A DNA stretch of 37,560 nucleotides from Elusimicrobia bacterium GWA2_62_23 (GTDB lineage Bacteria; Elusimicrobiota; Elusimicrobia; Elusimicrobiales; UBA9959): NCBI GenBank assembly GCA_001799635.1, contig MGTV01000031.1, positions 1 to 37,560 of the forward strand, in the 5' to 3' direction. Numbering within the stretch: the first letter of the stretch is position 1; each line of letters opens with the position of its first letter. Under the pieces are notes generated by a model, which saw nothing but the letters and a program-made list of their open reading frames with translations, had not been told where the DNA came from and did no database searches. A program made the position numbers and the translations under genes. Of the stretch, positions 1-7,424 are shown piece after piece.

Positions 1-130
1 CCGGACCCTGGAAGAAGTGGGCAAGATCTTCCGCGTCACGCGCGAGCGCGTGCGGCAGATCGAGGCCAAGGCCATCCGCAAGCTGCGCCACCCGAGCCGC
101 AGCAAGATGCTCAGGGATTACATGGACTAG
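1..130 (+). CDS. rpoD: RNA polymerase sigma factor, C-terminal fragment (RpoD type)
   Basis: The gene is cut by the left window edge; 42 residues plus the stop remain, read from base 2. The fragment is the end of sigma region 4.2, the helix-turn-helix that reads the -35 promoter element. It contains the family signature [19 protein letters not shown] followed by [10 protein letters not shown] and a short tail ending DYMD. This is typical of primary (group 1) sigma factors. A group 2 sigma factor would look the same here, so rpoD is likely but not proven. A strong intrinsic terminator follows 20 bases after the stop, so this gene ends its own transcript. Confidence 0.9.
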   Translation, partial: RTLEEVGKIFRVTRERVRQIEAKAIRKLRHPSRSKMLRDYMD

Positions 131-149
131 CCCCGCTCAGGCGGGAAAT

Positions 150-181
150 AAAAAAAGCCCCGGGCAGCCGGGGCTTTTTTC
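150..181. terminator. Bidirectional intrinsic terminator
   Basis: An 8-bp GC-rich stem (156-163 paired with 168-175) with a 4-base loop is followed by a T run on the plus strand and preceded by an A run, which is a T run on the minus strand. It can stop the sigma factor transcript from the left and the membrane-protein transcript from the right, two convergent genes. Confidence 0.9.
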
Positions 182-195
182 TTGGGCGGGAAGGG

Positions 196-882
196 CTACT
201 TCTCTTCCCGGTTGTCGGTGAGCATGCCCTTTATGATGTCATGGGCTATGTCCTTGGCGCCCAGGCCTATGGCTATGGCGAAGGCCAGACCCAGCGAGGC
301 GAAGAGGATGTTGACGCCGTTGCGGATCATTTTCATCTCTATGCCGAGCTGCTCTATGGCGGCGATCAGCGTGAAGATGATGATGACGAAGTTGACGATC
401 TTGGCCAGCGACCGGCCGCCCTTGAGGTTGTTGGCGGTGGCGGAATTCTGCACCACGTCGGCCATGAAGCGGGCGAACAGCAGGCCGCCGAAGCCGATGA
501 AGATGGCCGCGACCATCTTGGGCAGGAAGACCATGGTGAAACGGTGCAGGATGTCGGAGATGGCGTGGAGGTTGAGGATGTCGGCCGCGGTCACGAAGAA
601 GACCAGCAGCAGCGCCCAGTAAATGATGAAAGCCACCATGTGGGAGAAGGATTTGCCGAAGCCCAGGCGGATGAGCAGTTCGTTCACGCCCACGCTGCTG
701 GTGTAGGAGTCCAGCTTTATCTTGCGCAGGAACTGTTCGATGAGCGAGCTCACCACGCGCGCCACGAAGAGGCCGAACAGCACGAAGATGAAGGCGGCCA
801 CGAGGCCCGGGGCGTAGGCGGCGAACTTGTCCCAGATATTGGCTACCGGCTGTATGAAGAGTTCCGCGAAATCCTTGATCAT
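196..882 (-). CDS. MscS-like conserved TM-helix membrane protein
   Basis: A 228-residue integral membrane protein. I see about five hydrophobic segments: roughly residues 28-48, 82-104, 116-140, 160-182 and 190-210. The segments near 24-48 and 190-215, the latter ending GLAFAIAIGLGAKDIAHDII, match the conserved TM helix found in small mechanosensitive-channel relatives (TM_helix family, PF05552). The cytoplasmic beta domain of true MscS channels is missing; the chain stops 13 residues after the GLGAKD motif. A role in osmotic or membrane-tension release is therefore a family-based guess. The start has a GGAGG site 5 bases upstream (887-891). It converges on the sigma factor gene with a shared terminator. 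Confidence 0.8.
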   Translation of the reverse strand: MIKDFAELFIQPVANIWDKFAAYAPGLVAAFIFVLFGLFVARVVSSLIEQFLRKIKLDSYTSSVGVNELLIRLGFGKSFSHMVAFIIYWALLLVFFVTAADILNLHAISDILHRFTMVFLPKMVAAIFIGFGGLLFARFMADVVQNSATANNLKGGRSLAKIVNFVIIIFTLIAAIEQLGIEMKMIRNGVNILFASLGLAFAIAIGLGAKDIAHDIIKGMLTDNREEK

Positions 883-930
883 TTTTCCTCCGTGACCGAC
901 CGTCCTATTTTATGATTTATGGCGAGCGCA

Positions 931-960
931 AAGCAAAACGCCGCGCGTACGCGCGGCGCT
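931..960 (-). terminator. Intrinsic terminator (minus strand)
   Basis: A perfect 20-base GC palindrome (939-958) is followed on the minus strand by a T-rich stretch (TTTTGCTTT). It lies 20 bases beyond the stop of the secreted protein at 980 and would separate it from the membrane-protein gene downstream. Confidence 0.75.
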
Positions 961-979
961 TTACTGGCGGCGGCAAAGC

Positions 980-1414
980 TCAAAGCGTGTTCTTGATGAC
1001 GACCGGGTCCGCGGGCCCGTGCTTTTTGCCGGCGGGCTTCTTAATGGCCGGATGGGGTACGGCCGCGGGGGCGGCCTTCACGGCCGGGGAGGAATTGGGG
1101 GCGTCGCGCAGGACGGGCTTGGCGGTACCGGCCGCGGCGGGCTTGCCCTCAGCGCTGCCGGACACCTGCTTCAGGAATTCTTTGGAGCCTTCCCGGTAAA
1201 GCGGATCATTGACCGTGCTGAGCGCGTCGAAATCGCAGGGTTCAAGGCAGGGAGTAAGGGCCTGGGCCGTAGTCTGCGCCGAAAGCTGGGTCTGGATAAC
1301 GGCCGTGACGGCGGCCGCCTTGCGGGATGGCTCCGCCGTGGCGCCGGCGCGCGCGGCCCCGCAAAAAAGAAGAACGGCCGAAGCCGCCATAAAAGCAGTT
1401 ACCGAAATTTTCAT
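980..1414 (-). CDS. Small secreted protein of unknown function
   Basis: A 144-residue protein with a clear Sec signal peptide: MKIS, then a hydrophobic stretch and a GAARAGA cleavage region near residue 24. I chose the start at 1414 because a GGAGG site lies seven bases upstream and the signal peptide begins there; an in-frame start ten codons further upstream would put a polar tail ahead of it. The mature part is rich in Ala, Pro and Lys. It has a short segment with two cysteines (TPCLEPCDFDAL) and a stretch that may be helical (YREGSKEFLKQVSG). The C-terminal third is low complexity with a KKPAGKKHG segment. I do not recognise a family. It is a single-gene unit with its own terminator. Confidence 0.6.
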   Translation of the reverse strand: MKISVTAFMAASAVLLFCGAARAGATAEPSRKAAAVTAVIQTQLSAQTTAQALTPCLEPCDFDALSTVNDPLYREGSKEFLKQVSGSAEGKPAAAGTAKPVLRDAPNSSPAVKAAPAAVPHPAIKKPAGKKHGPADPVVIKNTL

Positions 1415-1530
1415 CTTTGCCTCCGTGATGCCGTAAGAACGCATACCATATTATGGAATAAAAGCGCGAGCGGAGGAAGTGGCCAAAGTCCCGGTACTTA
1501 GTGGGCCCTCGGGCCCAGGCCGTTTGGGTT

Positions 1531-1625
1531 GGGGACGCTGATGACTATATGACTATTTTGGCACATAGCGCACGGCATAGTCCCACACTTAAGGAGCAAA
1601 TAGTCATATAGTCATCAGCGTCCCC
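1531..1625. repeat. Perfect 28-bp inverted-repeat element (MITE/REPIN-like)
   Basis: Arms 1531-1558 and 1598-1625 are exact reverse complements and flank a 39-base centre. The outer ends are GGGGACGCTG / CAGCGTCCCC, and each arm holds an internal direct repeat of GACTAT. It has no coding capacity, no GC-rich core and no T run directly after a short stem, so it is not an ordinary terminator. The size and structure fit a miniature inverted-repeat element mobilised in trans, or a REP-type palindrome. Only one copy is in this window, so mobility is inference. It ends 23 bases before the presumed rplU -10 box. Confidence 0.65.
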
Positions 1626-1648
1626 TTTTAATTTTGCGGATTTTTTGA

Positions 1649-1657
1649 TATTATATA
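1649..1657 (+). promoter_or_regulatory. Probable rplU -10 region
   Basis: An AT-rich stretch with overlapping TATTAT (1649-1654) and TATATA (1652-1657) hexamers lies 6-9 bases before the rplU ATG. No good -35 box is visible; the expected position falls just beside the right end of the inverted-repeat element. No Shine-Dalgarno sequence lies between it and the start codon, so the transcript may have almost no leader. Confidence 0.45.
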
Positions 1658-1663
1658 CCTACT

Positions 1664-1975
1664 ATGTACGCAATCATCGAAACTGGCGGCAAGCAGTACT
1701 GGGTAGTCCCCGGCGAAATCCTGCAGGTTGAAAAGCTCACGGCTAAGGAAGGCGCGGAAGTGACCTTCAAAGCTCTGTGGTCTGCCTCACAGGAAGACAA
1801 GAACGCCGCGGCTGCTAAAGCTCCCGCTGCCAAAGTAACCGCCCGGATAGTCCGGCATCTCAGGGGTCCCAAGATCATAGTTTTCCGCAAGAAAACCAAG
1901 AAAGCCTACGAAAAAGGCTCGGGGCACCGTCAGGAACTCACCGAAATACAGGTGAAGGACATACAGCTGTCCTAA
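1664..1975 (+). CDS. rplU: 50S ribosomal protein L21
   Basis: A 103-residue protein of normal L21 length. It begins MYAIIETGGKQYWVVPGE, the L21 signature, and ends with the conserved basic stretch that includes GPKIIVFRKKTKKAY and the GHRQELTEIQV motif. L21 binds 23S rRNA in the large subunit. It is the first gene of the classic rplU-rpmA-obgE block. An Ala/Lys-rich insertion (about residues 46-57) lies between the two halves. No Shine-Dalgarno sequence is visible before the ATG, while a -10-like sequence lies 6-9 bases upstream. Confidence 0.97.
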   Translation: MYAIIETGGKQYWVVPGEILQVEKLTAKEGAEVTFKALWSASQEDKNAAAAKAPAAKVTARIVRHLRGPKIIVFRKKTKKAYEKGSGHRQELTEIQVKDIQLS

Positions 1976-2040
1976 GCTCTTGGCGCTGTTGGACGCGGCT
2001 TTAAGCAGGCTCCAACGCTTTACTACAGAGGTCTAATAAC

Positions 2041-2301
2041 ATGGCAGGAACAAAATCACAAGGTTCTAGCACAAACGGGCGCGACAGCCACGGCCAACGC
2101 CTTGGCGTAAAGCGCTACGGCATGCAGAAGGTCAACGCCGGGGAGATCCTGGTCCGCCAGCGCGGCACCAAGTTCCTGCCGGGCGAGAACGTGCGGCGCG
2201 CTTCCGACGACACCCTGTTCTCCATCGTCACGGGCGTCGTTAAGTTCGAGTGGGCCAAACGCGGCAAGAAGCAGATCAGCGTTTACCCCTCCGCTAAATA
2301 A
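2041..2301 (+). CDS. rpmA: 50S ribosomal protein L27
   Basis: An 86-residue L27. The core is conserved: SSTNGRDS, then [23 protein letters not shown] and the [15 protein letters not shown] ending. The N-terminus, which in other bacteria reaches into the peptidyl-transferase centre and usually reads AHKKGGGSS, is here AGTKSQGSS, so the usual His and second Lys are missing. An AGAGGT site lies about 11 bases upstream of the ATG. It sits 65 bases after rplU and is followed by a hairpin that may attenuate obgE. Confidence 0.97.
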   Translation: MAGTKSQGSSTNGRDSHGQRLGVKRYGMQKVNAGEILVRQRGTKFLPGENVRRASDDTLFSIVTGVVKFEWAKRGKKQISVYPSAK

Positions 2302-2317
2302 CCTTTAACAAGGTAAG

Positions 2318-2353
2318 ACCTCCTGGGTGCTGACGCGTTCAGGAGGTTTTTTA
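2318..2353 (+). promoter_or_regulatory. Attenuator-like hairpin covering the obgE ribosome binding site
   Basis: An 8-bp stem (2318-2325 with 2340-2347, loop 14 bases) is followed by a run of six T's, which looks like a moderate intrinsic terminator between rpmA and obgE. The 3' arm contains AGGAGG (2341-2346), the only visible Shine-Dalgarno sequence for obgE, 15 bases ahead of its ATG. The stem could therefore reduce obgE expression by termination, by hiding the ribosome site, or both. Confidence 0.6.
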
Positions 2354-2361
2354 TTCCCATT

Positions 2362-3723
2362 ATGACACAGACAAAATCAGGCAGAAGCGCTACTTTCATA
2401 GACACCGCCCACGTTTACCTGAAGGCCGGCAACGGCGGCAACGGCGCCTCCTCCTTCCGCAGGGAGAAGTACATCCCCTACGGCGGCCCCGACGGCGGGC
2501 ACGGCGGCATAGGCGGCAGCATCTGGTTCGTGGCCACCTCCAACGTGACCACCCTGCGCGAGATAGCTTTCCACCCCCACATCACGGCCGAGGACGCCAA
2601 CCCGGGCGGCGGTAACAAGCGCGACGGCGCCAACGGCGAGGACAAGACCCTCTACGTGCCCCTCGGCACCGTGGTAAAGAAGGACGGCGTGATCCTGGCG
2701 GACCTCAAAGAGGAAGGCCAGCGGTTCCGCGCGGCCCGCGGCGGCCGCGGCGGCCGCGGCAACACCGCGTTCAAGACCCGTTTCAACACCGCGCCCAAGA
2801 TCTCCGAGAACGGCGAGCCGGGCGAGGAATACGAGGCCTGGCTGGAGCTCAGCGTCCTCGCGGACGTGGGCCTGGTGGGCTTCCCCAACGCCGGCAAATC
2901 CACGCTGCTGGCCGCCATTTCCGCGGCCCGGCCCAAGATCGCCGGCTATCCCTTCACCACGCTCAACCCCAACATCGGCATGGTCTCCCATAAAGGCAAG
3001 AGCTTCGCGGCCGCGGACATCCCCGGCCTGATAGAAGGCGCCCACGAGGGAAAAGGCCTGGGCGACACCTTCCTCAAGCACATCATCCGCACCAAGCTGC
3101 TGGTCCACCTGGTGGACCCGGCCGGCTTCGGCGACTTCAAGCCGGAGAAAGCGGTCCGCGTGATCGAGAAGGAGCTGAAAGGCTACCATCCGCTGCTCGG
3201 CAAGAAGACCGCCATCCTCGTCGTTAACAAGTCCGACCTGCCCGAGGCGGCCAAGGTGCACGACCTGCTGCAGAAGAAATTCAAGAAGCGCGAGATCTTC
3301 CTGATCTCGGCGGCCACCGGCAAGGGCGTCACCAAACTGCTCGACCGTATCATCAAGCTGCTGCCCGAGATAAAGACGGAAGACCTCTATAAACCGGAAT
3401 CCGCGCCCGCGCCCACACCCAAGTCAGGCGGCTTCAGGATAGCCCCCGACACCGAGGGCACCTACGTGGTGACCGGCGCCCGTATAGAGAAGCTCATAGC
3501 CATGACCAACTTCGCCCAGCCCGACTCCTGGGACCGCCTGCGCCGCATTTTCAGGACCATCGGCCTGGACAAGGCCCTGAAGAAGGCCGGCGCCGTGGAA
3601 GGCGACCTGGTGCGCATAGCCCACAGGGAATTCCAGTGGAGCGACGCAACCCCGGCCGCCGGCAGGCCCGGCAAGTTCGCCTACAAGTACCGCCGGTTCG
3701 ACCCGGACGCGGGCATAGCTTAG
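2362..3723 (+). CDS. obgE: GTPase Obg/CgtA
   Basis: A 453-residue ribosome-assembly GTPase of the Obg family. The Gly-rich Obg fold fills residues 12-168. The GTPase domain follows, with P-loop GFPNAGKST at 173-181, switch/G3 DIPGLIEGAHEG, G4 NKSD at 289-292 and G5 SAATGKG near 316. Residues 358-430 form the OCT domain (FRIAPDTEGTYVVTG...), seen in only part of the family. Obg proteins bind the large subunit and couple its maturation to GTP/ppGpp levels. The gene closes the rplU-rpmA-obgE block and is followed by a strong terminator. Confidence 0.97.
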   Translation: MTQTKSGRSATFIDTAHVYLKAGNGGNGASSFRREKYIPYGGPDGGHGGIGGSIWFVATSNVTTLREIAFHPHITAEDANPGGGNKRDGANGEDKTLYVPLGTVVKKDGVILADLKEEGQRFRAARGGRGGRGNTAFKTRFNTAPKISENGEPGEEYEAWLELSVLADVGLVGFPNAGKSTLLAAISAARPKIAGYPFTTLNPNIGMVSHKGKSFAAADIPGLIEGAHEGKGLGDTFLKHIIRTKLLVHLVDPAGFGDFKPEKAVRVIEKELKGYHPLLGKKTAILVVNKSDLPEAAKVHDLLQKKFKKREIFLISAATGKGVTKLLDRIIKLLPEIKTEDLYKPESAPAPTPKSGGFRIAPDTEGTYVVTGARIEKLIAMTNFAQPDSWDRLRRIFRTIGLDKALKKAGAVEGDLVRIAHREFQWSDATPAAGRPGKFAYKYRRFDPDAGIA

Positions 3724-3743
3724 CCCCTCGTCCGACAGGACAA

Positions 3744-3776
3744 TAAAAAAGCCCCGGGAAATCCCGGGGCTTTTCT
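3744..3776. terminator. Bidirectional intrinsic terminator
   Basis: An 8-bp GC stem (3751-3758 with 3763-3770, loop AAAT) has an A run on one side and TTTT on the other. It ends obgE transcription and, on the minus strand, the long cysE-to-ompA-lipoprotein operon. Confidence 0.9.
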
Positions 3777-3791
3777 ATTGCCGGAGCGCGT

Positions 3792-4280
3792 TCAGTAGAC
3801 CGTGCCCCAGTCGCGGGTGGTAATGCGGAATTCCACGCGCCGGTTGAGCGCATGGGCCCTCTCGGAATCCTCGTTAAGCAGCGGCTGGCTCTCGCCGTGG
3901 CCGTAAACGCGCACCGAGTCCGGGTGCACGCCTTTGCGCGCCAGGTACATCTTTACGGCGCTGGCGCGCTGCAGCGAAAGGTTCTCGTTGAAGCCCTCCG
4001 AGCCGGAGGCATCCGTATGCCCGGAAACTATAAGTTTGAGCCTGTTGTGGCTTATCAGGATGGAGGCGACCTTGTCCAGCAGGTCGTAGGAGGACGGCAG
4101 GAGCTTGGCCGAACCCAGTTCGAACTCTATGGGCGGTATCTGGCGCGACGAGACCATGTCCATGACGCCCTGCAGTTCCAGTTCGGCGCGGCGGGCTTCC
4201 TCCCTCTCGGCGGGATTGAGCTGCCGGGAGCAGCCGGCCAGGGTCAGAACGGCCAGGCAGACCGCGAATAAGTTCTTCAT
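3792..4280 (-). CDS. OmpA/Pal-family peptidoglycan-binding lipoprotein
   Basis: A 162-residue outer-membrane lipoprotein. The N-terminus is a lipoprotein signal with lipobox LAGC (lipidated Cys at residue 17). Residues about 50-157 form an OmpA-like domain: IEFELGSAKLLPSSY, GHTDASGSEGFNENLSLQRA and GHGESQPL, ending LNRRVEFRI. This fold binds diaminopimelate in peptidoglycan and ties the outer membrane to the wall. The start has a strong GGGAGGG site. It follows the squalene/phytoene synthase gene by 12 bases, so it is probably the last gene of that operon. There is no tol cluster next to it, so calling it Pal would go too far. Confidence 0.92.
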   Translation of the reverse strand: MKNLFAVCLAVLTLAGCSRQLNPAEREEARRAELELQGVMDMVSSRQIPPIEFELGSAKLLPSSYDLLDKVASILISHNRLKLIVSGHTDASGSEGFNENLSLQRASAVKMYLARKGVHPDSVRVYGHGESQPLLNEDSERAHALNRRVEFRITTRDWGTVY

Positions 4281-4292
4281 ATTTCCCTCCCC

Positions 4293-5348
4293 CTAAAAAC
4301 GGCCCCGGTTGATGGAGACTATCAGCGTCTCCCTGCGGAAGCGGTAGCCGCGCGCGAAAGCGGTGTTACTGAGCAGCAGCGGCGGCGTGGCGGCGATGGT
4401 AGTGTAAACCCGGCCGCGGCCTATCCTGGGCCTGTCGGCAGGGTCCAGCAGGTTGGAATGGGCCACCTGCTCCAGCGTATCCATGGCCCAATACACCGGC
4501 CAGATCACGGCGGCGCGCAGGGCCAGCTCGGTCTTGGGGATGGCCGTAAGGAAGGCTTCGCTCTGGTCCAGGCGGTCCACGGCCCAGGCTATCCAGCGGG
4601 CGGAGATCTCCCAGAGCCGCGGCATGTTCTGCGGCTGCAGCAGGTCACGGGGCTTGAGGTTGCTGTTGTCCAGGTCGCTCTGCGGAAGATAGCAGCGGCC
4701 TATGCGCAGGTCGGCGGCCATGTCCTTGAGGATATTGGTCATCTGCAGCGCGGAGCCGATCATCTCGGCGTCCCGCTCGGAGGGGAAGCTGTGTTCCACA
4801 CGCGTGGAGCGTTTTATGGCCTCACGGTAAAGCCGCGCCCAGAAAACCCCGGGGGCGCCGCCGATGAGGGCGCAGTAGCGTTCCAGGTCCTGCGGTGTCT
4901 TCAGGGCGGCGGGTTCCCCGCCGGGGAAGGAACGGAGGTCCATCTCCATCCCGGAGGCCACGGCGTCGAGAAGTTCGGAAAAAAGTTTCTTGTCGTGTTC
5001 CTGCACCCTGGCGTAAAGGGCCAGGATCTTGCCCAGCTTCAGGAGCAGTTCTTTCTCTCCCGGGGTCTGGGCCCCTTCCGCCAGAGCGGCGGCCTTCTTT
5101 TCGGCCTCGGCCGCGCTGGCGGGCTTGTGCAGGCCGCGCATGAGGGCCAGGAGTTCGAGTTTCTCGGCGGCCTTTATGGAAGGAGAGTCGGCTACGGTGT
5201 CCATGACGCGGCACAGCAGGTAGCCCATGCCCATGGAGGTCCTGACCGGTTCGGGCAGGATGTTCACGCTCAGGTAGAGGGTGCGGGAAACGTTCTTAAG
5301 TATGGCCTTTATCTCGCCAGAGATAACGGCCCGCTCGCGTTTTTCCAT
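4293..5348 (-). CDS. Squalene/phytoene synthase family protein
   Basis: A 351-residue head-to-head prenyl synthase. Two Asp-rich metal-binding motifs are visible: DTVAD at residues 50-54 and the second in NILKDMAADLRIGRCYLP (D209 and D213). Between them are FPSERD and ALQMTN, also typical of squalene synthases. The family joins two C15 (or C20) prenyl diphosphates to give squalene (or phytoene) for hopanoids, sterols or carotenoids. No hpn, crt or cyclase gene is nearby, so the product is unknown. The ATG directly follows the TAG of the upstream regulator with no good ribosome site, suggesting translational coupling. Confidence 0.88.
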   Translation of the reverse strand: MEKRERAVISGEIKAILKNVSRTLYLSVNILPEPVRTSMGMGYLLCRVMDTVADSPSIKAAEKLELLALMRGLHKPASAAEAEKKAAALAEGAQTPGEKELLLKLGKILALYARVQEHDKKLFSELLDAVASGMEMDLRSFPGGEPAALKTPQDLERYCALIGGAPGVFWARLYREAIKRSTRVEHSFPSERDAEMIGSALQMTNILKDMAADLRIGRCYLPQSDLDNSNLKPRDLLQPQNMPRLWEISARWIAWAVDRLDQSEAFLTAIPKTELALRAAVIWPVYWAMDTLEQVAHSNLLDPADRPRIGRGRVYTTIAATPPLLLSNTAFARGYRFRRETLIVSINRGRF

Positions 5349-6083
5349 CTACTGAAATTTTACAATTTTTAGGGGGGCCTGTACGGCCCGGGGCACGGCG
5401 TAGGCCCAGCCGCGGCCGCTCAGGTTCTTCACCCGCGGAGAAAGCTGCGGGCCAAGGCTGCGGCGCAGCCGGTAAACCAGGGAATAGACCGCTTCAGTAC
5501 GCTGGGCATCGGTACGGCCGCCCAGAACCCGGGCGGCTATTTCGTCCTCGGAAACCGGGTGGGGCGAAGCCTCCAACAGCAGGGCCAGCAGGCGGAACTG
5601 CTCGGGCGGCAATACGGCGGTCTGGCGGCCCTTCCGGAACAGCCGGAAACCGTCCGGGTCCAGTTTCAGTTCGCCGCACTCAAGGGCGCCGCGCTCCATC
5701 TCCACGCGGCGCAGCACGCTCTCCACCACGGCGGCTATCTTAGCCAGGGAGCAGCCCTTGAGGATAAAGCCGTCCGCTTTATAGGCGGTGTAGGCGTTCA
5801 ATTCTTCGGCAGGGTCGGCGCTGACTATCACCACCGGGGTCTTCTTCAGCCCGGCGTCTTCGCGCAGTTTCAGGCAGAACTCCCCGCCGTCGCCGTCGCC
5901 CAGGTGAAAATCCAGCAGGACGCAGTCAGGGCGTTCCGCCGGCAGCACCTCCATGGCCCCGGCACAGCTGGGCGAGGACAGCACGGTGTAGCCCAAGGAG
6001 GAGAAGAACCGGGTAAGGTTCCCCCGCCAGAGCTTGTCGTCGTCGACTATAAGTATTTTTTTGGAGACCGCGCCGCTGACCAT
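5349..6083 (-). CDS. OmpR/PhoB-type response regulator
   Basis: A 244-residue two-domain regulator. The receiver domain (8-125) has the acidic pocket D14/D15, phospho-acceptor D58 in VLLDFHLGD, S88 and K109. An OmpR-type winged-helix DNA-binding domain fills roughly 135-235 and ends in the usual RGWAYAVP wing. No partner kinase gene is adjacent. The gene lies inside the cysE-to-ompA run, but a TATAAT box only 6 bases before the ATG suggests an extra promoter of its own. No Shine-Dalgarno sequence is present and there is no alternative start before the receiver fold. Confidence 0.9.
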   Translation of the reverse strand: MVSGAVSKKILIVDDDKLWRGNLTRFFSSLGYTVLSSPSCAGAMEVLPAERPDCVLLDFHLGDGDGGEFCLKLREDAGLKKTPVVIVSADPAEELNAYTAYKADGFILKGCSLAKIAAVVESVLRRVEMERGALECGELKLDPDGFRLFRKGRQTAVLPPEQFRLLALLLEASPHPVSEDEIAARVLGGRTDAQRTEAVYSLVYRLRRSLGPQLSPRVKNLSGRGWAYAVPRAVQAPLKIVKFQ

Positions 6084-6089
6084 GACGAT

Positions 6090-6095
6090 ATTATA
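6090..6095 (-). promoter_or_regulatory. -10 box for a probably leaderless regulator transcript
   Basis: A consensus TATAAT on the minus strand lies in the 30-base gap after the MFS gene. Transcription would start at or within a base or two of the ATG at 6083. The -35 region is poor. Confidence 0.5.
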
Positions 6096-6113
6096 CCTTT
6101 TGCCGGTTCCCGC

Positions 6114-7424
6114 TCAGACCGGCCGCTCGGCGTGCTCCGCCTCGGCCAGTTCGCCGGCGGTCTCGCCGGCCATGCCCAGGCGCGTGTAGACCGGCTCCGC
6201 GTGCCTGGAGATCTCCTTGAGCCGGGTGGAGAAGAAGGCCGTAGCCGCGAGCACCAGCAGGCCGTTGAGCGATATGGTGCGCGCCACTCCGATATGCGAA
6301 GCGGCCCAGCCGGCCAGCAGGCTGCCGAAAGGCGCCATGCCCATGAAGGCCACCGAGTGCAGGGCCATCACGCGGCCGCGCTTGTCCTCGTCCACCAGCG
6401 TCTGCACCACCGTATTGCCGGAGGCCATGAAGCTGATCATGCCGAAGCTGGCGCAGGCTATGCAGACCGCCGAAACGGGGAAAGAGGCGGAGAAAGAGAA
6501 GGCGAGCAGCCCCAGGCCGAAGAGGCCGGTGAACAGCGGGAGGGCGCGCTCCAGGCCGGCGGGGTGGCGGCGCCCGGCCAGGCGCAAGGCCCCCAGGAGG
6601 GCTCCAACACCGGAGCAGGTCATGATGAAGCCCAGGGTCCGCGGCCCGCCGCCGAGGATCTCCCGCACATAGGCGGGCATGAGCACGGCGTAGGGCATGC
6701 CGAGCAGGCTGCCCACGGCCATCATGAGGAGGATGTAGCGGATAGGCGCAAAGCCCCAGGCGTAGCGCAGGCCGGCCACGAAGCCGCCGCGGCGCCTGAC
6801 CCCGGGGGCGGGAGGCCTGGCCGGCGGCAGACGCATGGCCAGCAGGGCGGCGATCACGGCGGCGTAAGAAACGGCGTTGATGAAGAAGCAGACCTGCTCG
6901 CCCAGGGCCGCTATCAGCAGGCCGGCCACAGCGGGGCCTATCAGCCGGGCGGAATTGAACATGGAGGAATTGAGGGCGATGGCATTGGCCAGGTCCTCGC
7001 GCTTCTCCACGAGCTGGATGACGAAGGCCTGGCGGGCCGGCATGTCGAAGGCGTTGATCATCCCCGCCAGGGCCGCCAGCGCCACTATCTGCCAGACCTG
7101 CGGCGAGCCGAAAGTCACCAGCAGCGCCAGCGCCAGGGCCTGCAGCATGGAAAGGGATTGCGTGACCAGCATGATCCGGCGGCGGTCGAAGCGGTCGGCC
7201 GCCGGGCCGGTGAACGGCGCCAGCAAAAGCGACGGGGCCTGGGAGGCGAAGCCTGCCACCCCCAGCAACAGGGCCGAGCCGGTCATGCGGTAGACCAGCC
7301 AGCTCAGCGCCACGCTCTGCATCCAGGTGCCTATCAGGGAAACGGCCTGGCCGCCGAAGAAAAGGCGGTAGTTGCGGTACTTGAAAGCCCGCAGCATCAG
7401 GTGCAGCCTGGATCCCTGTGGCAT
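6114..7424 (-). CDS. MFS transporter (MFS_3/EntS-like)
   Basis: A 436-residue major-facilitator protein. The N-terminus FKYRNYRLFFGGQAVSLIGTW is the hallmark of the EntS-like MFS_3 family (PF05977). The loop-2 motif GPAADRFDRRRIM fits the MFS A motif. I count about 10-12 hydrophobic segments up to residue 405, then a hydrophilic tail. Members export siderophores, drugs or other small molecules; the substrate cannot be read here. The ATG abuts the TAA of anmK, so the two are translationally coupled. Proximity to anmK does not by itself make it a muropeptide permease. Confidence 0.9.
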   Translation of the reverse strand: MPQGSRLHLMLRAFKYRNYRLFFGGQAVSLIGTWMQSVALSWLVYRMTGSALLLGVAGFASQAPSLLLAPFTGPAADRFDRRRIMLVTQSLSMLQALALALLVTFGSPQVWQIVALAALAGMINAFDMPARQAFVIQLVEKREDLANAIALNSSMFNSARLIGPAVAGLLIAALGEQVCFFINAVSYAAVIAALLAMRLPPARPPAPGVRRRGGFVAGLRYAWGFAPIRYILLMMAVGSLLGMPYAVLMPAYVREILGGGPRTLGFIMTCSGVGALLGALRLAGRRHPAGLERALPLFTGLFGLGLLAFSFSASFPVSAVCIACASFGMISFMASGNTVVQTLVDEDKRGRVMALHSVAFMGMAPFGSLLAGWAASHIGVARTISLNGLLVLAATAFFSTRLKEISRHAEPVYTRLGMAGETAGELAEAEHAERPV

